A stretch of 49,997 nucleotides of DNA, taken from positions 1 through 49,997 of the forward strand of contig CALWCA010000014.1 of assembly GCA_944376235.1 (NCBI GenBank), read 5' to 3'. This document shows, one piece after another, positions 27,189 through 34,542 of the stretch; the stretch's first letter is position 1; the number at the start of each line of letters is the position of its first letter. The translations under genes were made by a program, and so were the position numbers. The notes beneath the pieces are model-generated. The model was not told where the DNA came from, did not search any database, and saw nothing but the letters and a program-made list of their open reading frames with translations. The DNA is from an uncultured Clostridia bacterium (GTDB taxonomy: Bacteria; Bacillota; Clostridia; Oscillospirales; Feifaniaceae).

Positions 27189-27536
27189 GTTGGAGCACCT
27201 CCTGTGATTGTTTGAAATCGGTTTGAACGGGCTGCCCTCCGGCGCCGCCCCCCTGCGCGCGCCTGCGGCGCGCCTGCGGGGCGCCTTTTTCCGGAAAAGG
27301 CGCGCGGCCGGAGCCCTTTCAAATGCTTTTGCGGTGCACTTGGCCCATGCTTTTGCGGCGCCCCGCCCGGGCGCATCGCCCGTCAGGGGGGGCGGGACGC
27401 GGCGGCGCAGGGTGCGCCCTCTTTTGGGAAGCGCGGTATGCGGCAGCTCCTCAGGCTGCGGTCTGACCCATGGGAATCCCCTCCGAAGACAGCAAGATTT
27501 TTGATAATTATATCATAATACCGCATAAAAAAACAA
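27189..27536 (-). promoter_or_regulatory. Promoter and long GC-rich leader of the 26664-27188 gene, with a six-codon ORF
   Basis: Minus strand: -35 TTGTTT (27531-27536), 18-bp spacer, -10 TATAAT (27507-27512). About 30 nt later a good ribosome site GGAGGGG precedes ATG at 27471, which opens a six-codon ORF (MGQTAA, stop at 27451-27453). The remaining ~260 nt before the membrane-protein gene are very GC-rich, with an inverted repeat at 27281-27303 and the imperfect direct repeat ATGCTTTTGCGG near 27326 and 27350. No longer gene is seen. Confidence 0.5.
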
Positions 27537-27676
27537 CCATTTAGGAAAATGCGAAAAATACCGAAAAAAGAGCGGGAAAACAAGAGAGGAGGGCTGCTGA
27601 AGCGGCTCTGACGTCTTTGTGGAATGTTACGAAAGATTGACACGGAAGGCTCTTTTTCTTGGGTTGATTTTGACAA

Positions 27677-27705
27677 TTGACTTTGGGAAAATGCAGTCGT
27701 ATAAT
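27677..27705 (+). promoter_or_regulatory. Promoter of the leader peptide / ABC transporter operon
   Basis: -35 TTGACT (27677-27682), 17-bp spacer, -10 TATAAT (27700-27705). It starts transcription about 60 nt before the leader peptide and about 265 nt before the attenuator. Confidence 0.88.
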
Positions 27706-27772
27706 GACAACCAAGGTTGCAGGATGCAGGATGTGTTTTGCAGCAGAATCACAAGCAAAGGAGGAGCCGAAC

Positions 27773-27961
27773 ATGACCTGTGCCATGAGAAAAACCGCAA
27801 TGTCCAACGTCGCAGAGTGTATTTCGGCTCTGCGCGCTTGTGCTGTCCTCAATAGCGTGTACTTTAGCTTCGTCCGCTTTTTTGCGGGCGCTTTTTATTT
27901 TGCGTATTATTACTTTACCAGCTACAATTTAGCCCATCGAACCCGAGCAGAACGCGGATGA
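27773..27961 (+). CDS. Phe/Tyr-rich leader peptide (62 residues) of the ABC transporter operon
   Basis: The ATG at 27773 has an excellent Shine-Dalgarno (AAAGGAGGAG, 27757-27766). The peptide starts MTCAMRKTAMSNVAEC. The stretch from Ser28 (SVYFSFVRFFAGAF, then YFAYYYFTSYNL) holds 7 Phe and 6 Tyr in 26 residues. The stop at 27959-27961 lies 13 nt before an intrinsic terminator that precedes the transporter genes. This is the layout of classical amino-acid attenuators such as pheA or pheST leaders. No T-box consensus (GGTGGNACCGCG) is present. A single helix could also suggest a small membrane peptide, but the aromatic run plus terminator favours regulation. Attenuation is inferred, not shown. 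Confidence 0.75.
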   Translation: MTCAMRKTAMSNVAECISALRACAVLNSVYFSFVRFFAGAFYFAYYYFTSYNLAHRTRAERG

Positions 27962-27974
27962 AATGTTAAACATC

Positions 27975-28012
27975 AAAGCGGCTCTCGTCTGTTCGACGGG
28001 GGCCGCTTTTTT
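27975..28012 (+). terminator. Intrinsic terminator in the operon leader (putative attenuator)
   Basis: Fifteen-base arms (27975-27989 / 27995-28009) pair fully if two G-U pairs are allowed, with a 5-nt loop TGTTC and a T6 run to 28012. It is 115 nt before the substrate-binding protein gene. A six-base complement (TCGAAC at 27937-27942 with GTTCGA at 27991-27996) could disturb its top, but I found no strong antiterminator by eye. Confidence 0.88.
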
Positions 28013-28126
28013 GTGTGCATACCCTCCCGGCCAGAAGGTGTGCTTTACAGGCTTCCAGGACGCGGCGGCCACTGCGTGCCGGAAGCCGTCCCCAAAACGA
28101 TATCAGGAAAAAAGGAGATTTTTTCG

Positions 28127-29143
28127 ATGAAAAAGATGAAGAAGCTGCTCTCTATCCTGCTGGCGCTCACTCTGCTTTTCGCACTGGCCGCCTGCAACAC
28201 CACTGATGAGAACACCGAAGGCAACGAAGGCACCGAGAACAATGAGAATGTGGAAAACAACGGCGAGACCTCTACTGCCGAATTCAGCATCGGCGTGATT
28301 CAGCTTGCCTCCCACACGGCGCTCGACGCAGCCCGCGAAGGCTTTGTCGCGGGACTTGACGAGGCAGGCCTCAGCTATGAAATTGAAGTGCTCAACGCTG
28401 CCGGCGAGCAGGCCAACTGCCCCACGCTGGCCACCAAGCTGGTCAATGACCAGGTGGATTTGATTCTGGCCATCGCCACGCCCGCCGCCCAGGCTGCGGC
28501 CCAGGCGACCGACACCATTCCGATTCTGGTCACTGCCGTGACCGATCCCGCCTACGCCGGCCTGGTCGAGAGCAATGACGCTCCCGGCGGGAACGTCTCC
28601 GGCACCTCCGACATGAACCCCGTGGAAGATCAGATCGAGCTGCTGCTCACCTTGGTTCCCGAGACCAAGACGGTCGGCCTGCTCTACAATGCCGGCGAAG
28701 ACAATTCCATCCTGCAGGCCGATCTTGCCGAGGAAATTCTCACCGCCAAGAACATTGCCGTGGAGCACTTCACCGCTTCCGACAGCAGCCAGGTCCAGTC
28801 GGTTGCGCAGTCCATGGTCGGCAAGGTTGACGCCGTCTACATCCCCACCGACAACCTCATGGCCGACACCATGGCCACCATCAGTATGGTGCTGACCCCC
28901 GAAGGCATCCCCACCATCTGCGGAGAGGGCAACATGGTCAACAACGGCAGCCTTGCCACCTACGGCTTCAGCTACGAAGAGCTGGGACGTCAGACTGCGG
29001 CTCAGGCCGTGTCCATCCTCAAGGACGGCGCCGACATCAGCACCATGCCCATCGGCTTCTACGAGGGCGAGCTTGAGCTCATCGTCAATGATGAGGTTGC
29101 CGCTGAGCTCGGCATTGAGATCCCGGCTGATCTGATGCAGTGA
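28127..29143 (+). CDS. ABC transporter substrate-binding lipoprotein (ABC_sub_bind, TrpX type)
   Basis: A 338-residue lipoprotein. The signal MKKMKKLLSILLALTLLFALAAC carries the lipobox LAAC, followed by an Asn/Glu/Thr-rich spacer to about residue 55. The binding domain matches the ABC_sub_bind family: FSIGVIQLASHTALDAAREG, VDLILAIATPAAQAA, ILVTAVTDPAYAGLV, ETKTVGLLYNAGEDNS and DAVYIPTDNLMAD. TrpX of the streptococcal tryptophan importer belongs here, so an aromatic amino acid is the likely ligand, supported by the leader peptide. ATG at 28127 follows AAAGGAG. A stem at 29172-29194 after the stop may protect this message. Confidence 0.92.
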   Translation: MKKMKKLLSILLALTLLFALAACNTTDENTEGNEGTENNENVENNGETSTAEFSIGVIQLASHTALDAAREGFVAGLDEAGLSYEIEVLNAAGEQANCPTLATKLVNDQVDLILAIATPAAQAAAQATDTIPILVTAVTDPAYAGLVESNDAPGGNVSGTSDMNPVEDQIELLLTLVPETKTVGLLYNAGEDNSILQADLAEEILTAKNIAVEHFTASDSSQVQSVAQSMVGKVDAVYIPTDNLMADTMATISMVLTPEGIPTICGEGNMVNNGSLATYGFSYEELGRQTAAQAVSILKDGADISTMPIGFYEGELELIVNDEVAAELGIEIPADLMQ

Positions 29144-29171
29144 ATTCCTGCTCCGTATGCCCAGGCGGTCA

Positions 29172-29194
29172 GGCGCGCCGGTCTCCGGCGCGTC
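29172..29194 (+). other. Intercistronic hairpin between substrate-binding protein and permease
   Basis: Ten-base arms with one G-U pair around TCT, GC-rich, without a T-run. Such stems commonly stabilise the 3' end of the abundant binding-protein mRNA. Its effect here is inferred. Confidence 0.5.
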
Positions 29195-29294
29195 TGACGC
29201 CGGGCGAAAGAGCGATGCTTTTGCAACGGGAGGGGAGCGCCGGCAGGGTGCCCTTCGGCCCCGGACATTTCCAAATCAAAGGAGCAAAGTCTTC

Positions 29295-30227
29295 ATGAGT
29301 CAATTGCTGGAGTCCTTTCTCGGCGCCTGCCCCGGCGCGGTTTCACAGGGCATTCTATGGGGCATTATGGCGCTGGGCGTCGCAGTGACCTACCGCATTT
29401 TGGATTATGCCGATTTGACGGTGGACAGCAGCCTGTGTACCGGCGCCGCCGTCAATGCGGTTTTGCTGCTGGCGGGGGTTCACCCGATAGCGGCGCTGGC
29501 GGCGGCCACCGTGGTGGGTATGGCTGCGGGACTGCTGACGGGGCTGCTGCATACGCAGCTTGGGATTCCGGCCATCCTGTCGGGAATCCTGTCGCAGCTG
29601 GCTCTATATTCCATCAACATGCGCATTCTGGGGCGCTCCAACCTGCCCTTGCTCAAGGTGGAGACCCTTCTGACGCTGAGAAGTCCTGCAACGGCCATAA
29701 TAGTGGGGGGGATTTTCGCCCTTGCGATGGTGGCGTTTCTCACCTGGTTTTTCACCACCGAGAGAGGATATGCCATCCGGGCCACCGGAAGCAATGGCGG
29801 CATGGCGCGGGCACAGGGCATCAATACGGCTTCCACCACCGTGCTCGCACTCATGATTTCCAATGGCCTCGTGGGACTGGCCGGGGGGCTGCTCTCCCAG
29901 TATCAGGGGTATGCCGACGTCAATATGGGGCGCGGCGCCATCGTCATCGGACTTGCGTCCGTGATTCTGGGAGAGGCCATCCCCTTTTTACGCTCCCGTT
30001 TCTCCCTGAGGCTCATCGCCTCGGTGGTGGGCGGCGTGATTTACTATCTTGTCATTACGCTGGTGCTGCAGGCAGGCCTTGACACCAACGACCTCAAGCT
30101 CTTCTCGGCCGCCGTTGTGGCGCTGGCACTGGGAATCCCCAATCTGCGGCAGAAGGCCGCAGCAAAACGTCTTGCCAAATCCGCGCTTCGCGTGGGGCAG
30201 GACGGGCAAAGGAAGGAGACGGTTTAA
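29295..30227 (+). CDS. ABC transporter permease (TrpY type)
   Basis: A 310-residue inner-membrane permease with eight to nine hydrophobic segments. It belongs to the branched-chain/TrpY-type permease group: GILWGIMALGVAVTYRILDY near the N-terminus, LHTQLGIPAILSGILSQLAL, the cytoplasmic coupling region GYAIRATGSNGGMARAQGI, and GLVGLAGGLLSQYQGYADVN. ATG at 29295 follows AAAGGAGC; an in-frame upstream extension lacks a signal or ribosome site. The next gene starts 1 bp after its stop. Confidence 0.92.
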   Translation: MSQLLESFLGACPGAVSQGILWGIMALGVAVTYRILDYADLTVDSSLCTGAAVNAVLLLAGVHPIAALAAATVVGMAAGLLTGLLHTQLGIPAILSGILSQLALYSINMRILGRSNLPLLKVETLLTLRSPATAIIVGGIFALAMVAFLTWFFTTERGYAIRATGSNGGMARAQGINTASTTVLALMISNGLVGLAGGLLSQYQGYADVNMGRGAIVIGLASVILGEAIPFLRSRFSLRLIASVVGGVIYYLVITLVLQAGLDTNDLKLFSAAVVALALGIPNLRQKAAAKRLAKSALRVGQDGQRKETV

Positions 30228-30228
30228 C

Positions 30229-31023
30229 ATGTTGAAAATCAAAGGGCTCAAGAAGACCTTTTATCCGGGCACTGTCCATGAGAAAAAAGCCATCAAGGGC
30301 GTGGAGCTCACCTTTGCCGACGGGGATTTCGTCACGGTGATTGGCGGAAACGGCGCCGGAAAGTCGACGGTGCTCAACCTGATTGCCGGGGTATTCCCGG
30401 CAGACTGCGGCTCCATCGAGCTCGACGGCGTGGAGCTCACCACCATGCCCGAGTACCGCAGAGCCTCCATGCTGGGCCGGGTTTTCCAGGACCCCATGCG
30501 CGGCACCGCTGCCGACATGACCATTGAGGAAAATCTGGCGCTGGCCTGCCGTCGCGGCAAACACCGCGGCCTGCGGCGCGGCGTGACGCGTGCGGAGCGT
30601 CAGCTCTTTATGGAGCGCCTTGCCGCCCTGGATTTGGGTCTGGAAGACCGGCTGACCACCAAGGTTGGCCTTCTGAGCGGCGGACAGCGCCAGGCGCTCA
30701 CACTGCTCATGGCCACCATGCAGCGCCCGCACCTGCTGCTGCTCGACGAGCACACCGCCGCCCTCGACCCCCGTACGGCCGAGCGCGTGCTGGCCCTGTC
30801 ACGGCAGATTGTGGAGGAAGAGGGCCTGACGGCCATGATGGTGACGCACAACATGCGCGACGCCATTGCCACCGGCAACCGCCTGATTATGATGCACGAG
30901 GGACGCGTCGTGCTCGACATCTCGGGTGAGGAGAAAAAGCGTCTTACGGTGGAGGGCCTGCTGGCCCGGTTTGCGCGCGTGTCGGGCGAGACCTTTGACG
31001 ACGACAAGGCGCTGCTGGCCTGA
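30229..31023 (+). CDS. ABC transporter ATP-binding protein (TrpZ type)
   Basis: A 264-residue ATPase powering the import system. Walker A is GGNGAGKST (about residues 39-47), Q-loop VFQDP, signature LLSGGQRQAL, Walker B LLLLDEHTAALDP and switch His in MVTHNMRDA. Highest similarity in pattern is to the ATPases paired with ABC_sub_bind proteins. AAGGAAGGAGA lies before ATG 30229. It is the last gene of the leader-SBP-permease-ATPase operon. Confidence 0.94.
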   Translation: MLKIKGLKKTFYPGTVHEKKAIKGVELTFADGDFVTVIGGNGAGKSTVLNLIAGVFPADCGSIELDGVELTTMPEYRRASMLGRVFQDPMRGTAADMTIEENLALACRRGKHRGLRRGVTRAERQLFMERLAALDLGLEDRLTTKVGLLSGGQRQALTLLMATMQRPHLLLLDEHTAALDPRTAERVLALSRQIVEEEGLTAMMVTHNMRDAIATGNRLIMMHEGRVVLDISGEEKKRLTVEGLLARFARVSGETFDDDKALLA

Positions 31024-31090
31024 TGCCCTGTCTTCCGGCAGGGCCGGCGACAGCTTGATTTTTGAAAAAAAGCCCCTTTTTGGGGAAGGG

Positions 31091-31149
31091 GCGGCCGGGC
31101 AGCGAAGCTGCCCGGCCGCAAAGGGCATGACCGCAGGTCATGCCCTTTT
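31091..31149 (+). terminator. Tandem hairpins ending the ABC transporter operon
   Basis: First a 13-bp perfect stem (31091-31103 / 31107-31119, loop GAA), then immediately a second 13-bp perfect stem (31120-31132 / 31136-31148, loop GCA) ending CCCTTTTC. The second has the form of an intrinsic terminator. Confidence 0.85.
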
Positions 31150-31299
31150 CTTATGGGCCGCTTTGACGCACGGCGGCAGCCTGTGCGCAAGGAATGAACC
31201 CACGGCCTTTGGAATCTCACAAAAACATTTGTTTTCCAAAAAAATCATTTTGTTCTTTTCAAAAAATTCAGAAAAACATGAAAAAGAGCTTCTTTTGCA

Positions 31300-31382
31300 T
31301 TGACGAATGAAAAAATACGTGGTAAAGTATTAAAAAAAGAAAGAAGGAGATTCCCGTGGGCAGGAAACAGCAGGCAGACTGA
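31300..31382 (+). promoter_or_regulatory. Promoter and eight-codon upstream ORF before the 31681 gene
   Basis: -35 TTGACG (31300-31305), 17-bp spacer, -10 TAAAGT (31323-31328). AAGGAG (31344-31349) is well spaced to GTG at 31356, which opens an eight-codon ORF (MGRKQQAD, stop 31380-31382). About 300 nt of GC-rich, hairpin-rich sequence follow before the membrane-protein gene. I see no other gene in the 31024-31680 gap. Confidence 0.5.
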
Positions 31383-31680
31383 GGGCCTTTTTGAAAAACT
31401 CCCGGGGCAAGGGGCTTTGCAGGGAGCAGCGCTCTTTTTGGGAACATGCCGGCGCATGCGCCGCGCCGGGAAATAAAAGGCCCCAAAAGCAGTCCGCTTT
31501 TTGGGCGGCAGGCCGCACGCCGTAGGAAAAGCCCTTTTTGGAAGGCGGTTTTTCAGCGCGGGCGGATTTGTTTGCTGCGGTCCGGGGCCATGAAAACCGT
31601 GCCGGTGCCGCGAAGGCGGGCAGGGACTGCCCCTGCAAAGGCTCGTTTGCGGTGTGGGTTTTGAGAAAGGAGAGGCGCAC

Positions 31681-32151
31681 ATGGTGGAACAAAACAATTG
31701 CTCGGGAATGCAGAAAATATTGTTTGTGCTGATGATTGTGCTGGGAGTGGCAGTGTATGTCGGGATGCCGTGGGCCTACCGCTACGCGCAGGAAAGCTAC
31801 AACACGACGCCGCATCTGCTGCTGCAGACGGCGGTGAGGCCGGTGTTTCTCTTTTTGCTGGGCGACTGCTTTGTATGGCTGATGATGCGGGCGGCGGGCA
31901 CAAGCGTTGCGCTTGAGAAAAAGGCCGCCTCCTGGATGCGGGTGACAAGCCTTGCACTGCTGCTGGTGTATGAGGTTTGGAATGCCAGCTTTTGGCTGAA
32001 GGTGCCGTCGGTCGTGCAGGGAATGCTTGCCGCCTTCGGGCAGCCCTATCAGAATCTGGTGCAAAGCGACTCGTATTTGTTTGTGCTGCTGGGCGTGATG
32101 TTTTATTTTGGCATGACGCAGCCGCGTCAGGCGTCCGGGGACAAGGGATAG
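31681..32151 (+). CDS. Hypothetical membrane protein, 156 residues
   Basis: I do not recognise the family. The product starts MVEQNNCSGMQKILFVLMIV behind AAAGGAGAGG. It has hydrophobic segments near residues 10-30, 47-67, 80-100 and 127-145, the same helix count and rough spacing as the two paralogues at 23270-23788 and 26664-27188. I cannot align a shared motif, so relationship to them is only a possibility. The gene is monocistronic between its own promoter and a terminator. Confidence 0.7.
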   Translation: MVEQNNCSGMQKILFVLMIVLGVAVYVGMPWAYRYAQESYNTTPHLLLQTAVRPVFLFLLGDCFVWLMMRAAGTSVALEKKAASWMRVTSLALLLVYEVWNASFWLKVPSVVQGMLAAFGQPYQNLVQSDSYLFVLLGVMFYFGMTQPRQASGDKG

Positions 32152-32171
32152 CCTCCTCATCAAATAAAATC

Positions 32172-32203
32172 AAAAGAGCCGGTCTTTTGACCGGCTCTTT
32201 TTT
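32172..32203. terminator. Bidirectional terminator
   Basis: AAAAGAGCCGGTC (32172-32184) pairs with 32189-32201 around TTTT, followed by TT. It separates the convergent 31681 gene and the ECF S-component gene. Confidence 0.93.
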
Positions 32204-32233
32204 GTCGTTGGGATGTGGGCAAAAGCAAGGGGG

Positions 32234-32752
32234 CTAGTCTGCCACACCGGCTTTTTGCAGGGCCATCAGCAGCGCCACACCGAGCACGATGCCGGCGCAG
32301 CCCTGGATGGCATTTCCGGGAATGGTCAGCGCCGCCGCCGTTCCCTCTCTCAGGAAAATCAGGGCAAAGAGATAGTAGCCAAGGATCATGAAAAGCTCGG
32401 CCACAATGCCCGAGACGGTTGCGGCAAGCAGGGTGCGCGACTTTTGCCCCTTGCGGATGACCTGATAGAGCACCCCTGCGGTGGCGGCCATAAAGGCCTT
32501 GATGAGCAGGGTGGCGGGCATGTAGTGCAGGTAGCCGCCGAAAAAGTCGGCCATCATCGAGCCGATGCCGGCGGCCGAAACGCCGTACCAGCCGCCCAGG
32601 CAAAAGCCGCACAGCAGGACAAGGCCGTCTCCCAGGTTAAGGTATCCGCCCAAAGGGGAGGGGATGCGAATAACCCAGGTGGCAACGCAGGACAGCGCGC
32701 CAAAGAGGGCGGTGAAGACCATTCGTTGAGTTTTGTCTTTGTTTTCCAGCAT
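32234..32752 (-). CDS. ECF transporter S component (substrate-specific subunit)
   Basis: A 172-residue membrane protein with five to six helices. The core GGYLNLGDGLVLLCGFCLGG, then GSMMADFFGGYLHYMPATLLIKAF, is the ECF S-component pattern that captures vitamins or cofactor precursors and hands them to a shared EcfT/EcfA module encoded elsewhere. The sequence does not define the substrate, and I saw no recognisable riboswitch in the 149 bp upstream. AAGGAGG precedes the ATG. It may be the distal gene of the flavin reductase operon, since it lies in the same direction. Confidence 0.88.
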   Translation of the reverse strand: MLENKDKTQRMVFTALFGALSCVATWVIRIPSPLGGYLNLGDGLVLLCGFCLGGWYGVSAAGIGSMMADFFGGYLHYMPATLLIKAFMAATAGVLYQVIRKGQKSRTLLAATVSGIVAELFMILGYYLFALIFLREGTAAALTIPGNAIQGCAGIVLGVALLMALQKAGVAD

Positions 32753-32901
32753 GGGAAACCTCCTTGTGTCTGGGCGGGCGCGCCGATGCTCCGACGGTCT
32801 GCCGGGTTTTGCAGGGGGGGACTCCCCCCTCTGTCATACGGGAAAAGTGCCGCCGAAAGGCAAAGAGGCCTTGTGCAGGGCAGGCGAAAGCGGCACCGGA
32901 A

Positions 32902-33546
32902 TCAGAGGCCTGACTTTGGAGTGCGGCGTTTTTTGGAAAGAGGTCTGCGTGCGGCGGCGCGGCGGAGGGGATTTTCTTCTTTCTTGCGCTCTTTTTTGCG
33001 CACCGAATATCCGAAGGTGCCCAGCGTTTTGCCGAGCTCCACATAGTCCCCGTGGGAATAGGCGATGAGCCCGGCGCGCTCGAGGTGCAGCTTGCCGTCC
33101 TCGTCCAGCAGGTCGGTCTCGGCGTGCACGGCCACGATCTCGGCCAGGAACATGTCGTGCACGCCCAGCTCGAGCTTTTTCACCACGCGGCACTCGAGCG
33201 AGACGGGGCTCTGGTCGAGAAGCGGGCACAAAATGGAGCCCAGCGAAACCGAAAGGCCAAGATGCTTGATTTTGTCGACCTCTCTGCCTGACTTGACGCC
33301 GCAGAAATCGGCGGCCTTGACCAGTTCCTTTGTGGTGAGATTGAGGGCAAAGGTGCCGGTGCGTGAAATCAGTGCGTGGGAGAGGCGCTCGCGGCGCACC
33401 GAAACGTAGGCCATGGGCGGGTCGCTGCACACAATGCCGGTCCAGGCCGCCGTCATGATATTGGGCTGCTGGAAGTCGCCGCAGGTGACAAGCATGACCG
33501 GCACCGGCGCCATGAGGGTGCTGCCCTTCCACATCTGCTTGCTCAT
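32902..33546 (-). CDS. Flavin reductase family (FMN-binding) protein
   Basis: A 214-residue FMN-binding split-barrel protein. Family pattern: APVPVMLVTCGDFQQPNIMTAAWTG in order, then SDPPMAYVSVRRERLSHALI and FALNLTTKELVKAADFCGV. Clostridial members are often annotated as flavoredoxin-like electron-transfer proteins. The physiological partner is unknown. The last ~30 residues are a very basic tail (KKERKK, then ARRPLSKKRR), unusual for the family. The start overlaps the stop of the EamA transporter gene by 4 bp (ATGA). Confidence 0.9.
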   Translation of the reverse strand: MSKQMWKGSTLMAPVPVMLVTCGDFQQPNIMTAAWTGIVCSDPPMAYVSVRRERLSHALISRTGTFALNLTTKELVKAADFCGVKSGREVDKIKHLGLSVSLGSILCPLLDQSPVSLECRVVKKLELGVHDMFLAEIVAVHAETDLLDEDGKLHLERAGLIAYSHGDYVELGKTLGTFGYSVRKKERKKEENPLRRAAARRPLSKKRRTPKSGL

Positions 33547-34484
33547 GTCAGTTCCTCCTTGTCTGTCTTGTTGGCCGGGGCCGTGCTTGCGGCCGGCAGG
33601 GGCTCGGATGCGGCGGCGGGCGGCTGTTTTTGCTGATTGATGGCCTTTTTGAGGTTATAGCATACGATGGCGCCCACCACGATGACGGCGCCCACAAGGG
33701 CAATTTGGGAGATGGTCTCCTTGTAGAAAATGGCCACCCAGACGGGGTTGAGCACAGGCTCCAGCCCCGAAGTCAGCGAAGCGGTGACCGGGGGGACGGC
33801 CTCAAGGCCGCGCGAGAAGAAGATGTAGGCAAGGCCGAGCTGGAAAAAGCCCAGCATGAAGACGGCGCCCAGCACCGGGCCCGAGAAGTCGCGCTCCTGC
33901 AGCAGGAAGGGCAAGCCGATGACGCCGCTCACAATCTGCCCAATCAAAATGGAGGAGAGCGAGTCGGCGCCGGGGAAGGTGTTGAGCATGAAGACGCCGG
34001 CGTAGGTCACGCCGGACAGCAGCGCCAGCAGGTTGCCCAGCCCGCCGCCGCTCGTGAGGCTGTCGACAAAAAAGCAGACGATGCCGGCCAGCACCACCAC
34101 GCAGGTGGCAATGTCGAGCCGGGTGGGTCTTTCATGGAAGAAGATGGCCATGATGAAAATGAGAAAGACGGGGGCCGTAAACTGCAGCACGATGGCGTTT
34201 GCCGCCGTGGTCAGCTTGTTGGCGATGACATAGAGGGTGGTGGTGGCGCACATGCAAAAGGCCCCCGTGAGCACGCCCTTGTTGACAATCAGCTTGTGGC
34301 CGGTTTTCTTCATATAAAAGGCAATCATGGCAATGGAGATGATATTGCGTGCGCCGTTGATGGAGAGCGGCTGCCAGGGGATGAGCTTGATGCCCAGCCC
34401 GCCCAGGGAAAAGAGCAGCGAGGCTGCAACGACGCAAAGGGTGCCTTGACGCACCGAAACCGGTTTGACGGTGTGTTGTGACAT
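33543..34484 (-). CDS. EamA/DMT family transporter
   Basis: A 313-residue ten-helix drug/metabolite transporter with the typical internal duplication. Each half has an EamA domain, ending with SGLEPVLNPVWVAIFYKETIS in the second. I chose ATG 34484 (MSQHTVKPVSVRQG), preceded by AAAGGAG; the longer frame is antisense to the serine dehydratase gene. Following serine dehydratase by 58 bp without a terminator, it might export or import an amino acid or related metabolite, but the substrate is inferred only from context. A Pro/Ala-rich cytoplasmic tail is present. Confidence 0.9.
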   Translation of the reverse strand: MSQHTVKPVSVRQGTLCVVAASLLFSLGGLGIKLIPWQPLSINGARNIISIAMIAFYMKKTGHKLIVNKGVLTGAFCMCATTTLYVIANKLTTAANAIVLQFTAPVFLIFIMAIFFHERPTRLDIATCVVVLAGIVCFFVDSLTSGGGLGNLLALLSGVTYAGVFMLNTFPGADSLSSILIGQIVSGVIGLPFLLQERDFSGPVLGAVFMLGFFQLGLAYIFFSRGLEAVPPVTASLTSGLEPVLNPVWVAIFYKETISQIALVGAVIVVGAIVCYNLKKAINQQKQPPAAASEPLPAASTAPANKTDKEELT

Positions 34485-34542
34485 GGGAAAATCTCCTTTC
34501 AAAAGTCTTGGGGCTTTGAAAAAGCCGTAAGGGACGGGTGCG

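Noticed and set aside
27383-27676. 97-codon minus-strand ORF in the leader of the 26664-27188 gene
   Set aside because: It starts upstream of the TATAAT promoter, lacks a ribosome site, and its end reads through GC-rich filler.
27706-28126. T-box riboswitch before the ABC transporter operon
   Set aside because: The T-box antiterminator consensus GGTGGNACCGCG and a specifier-stem layout are absent; the aromatic leader ORF explains the terminator better.
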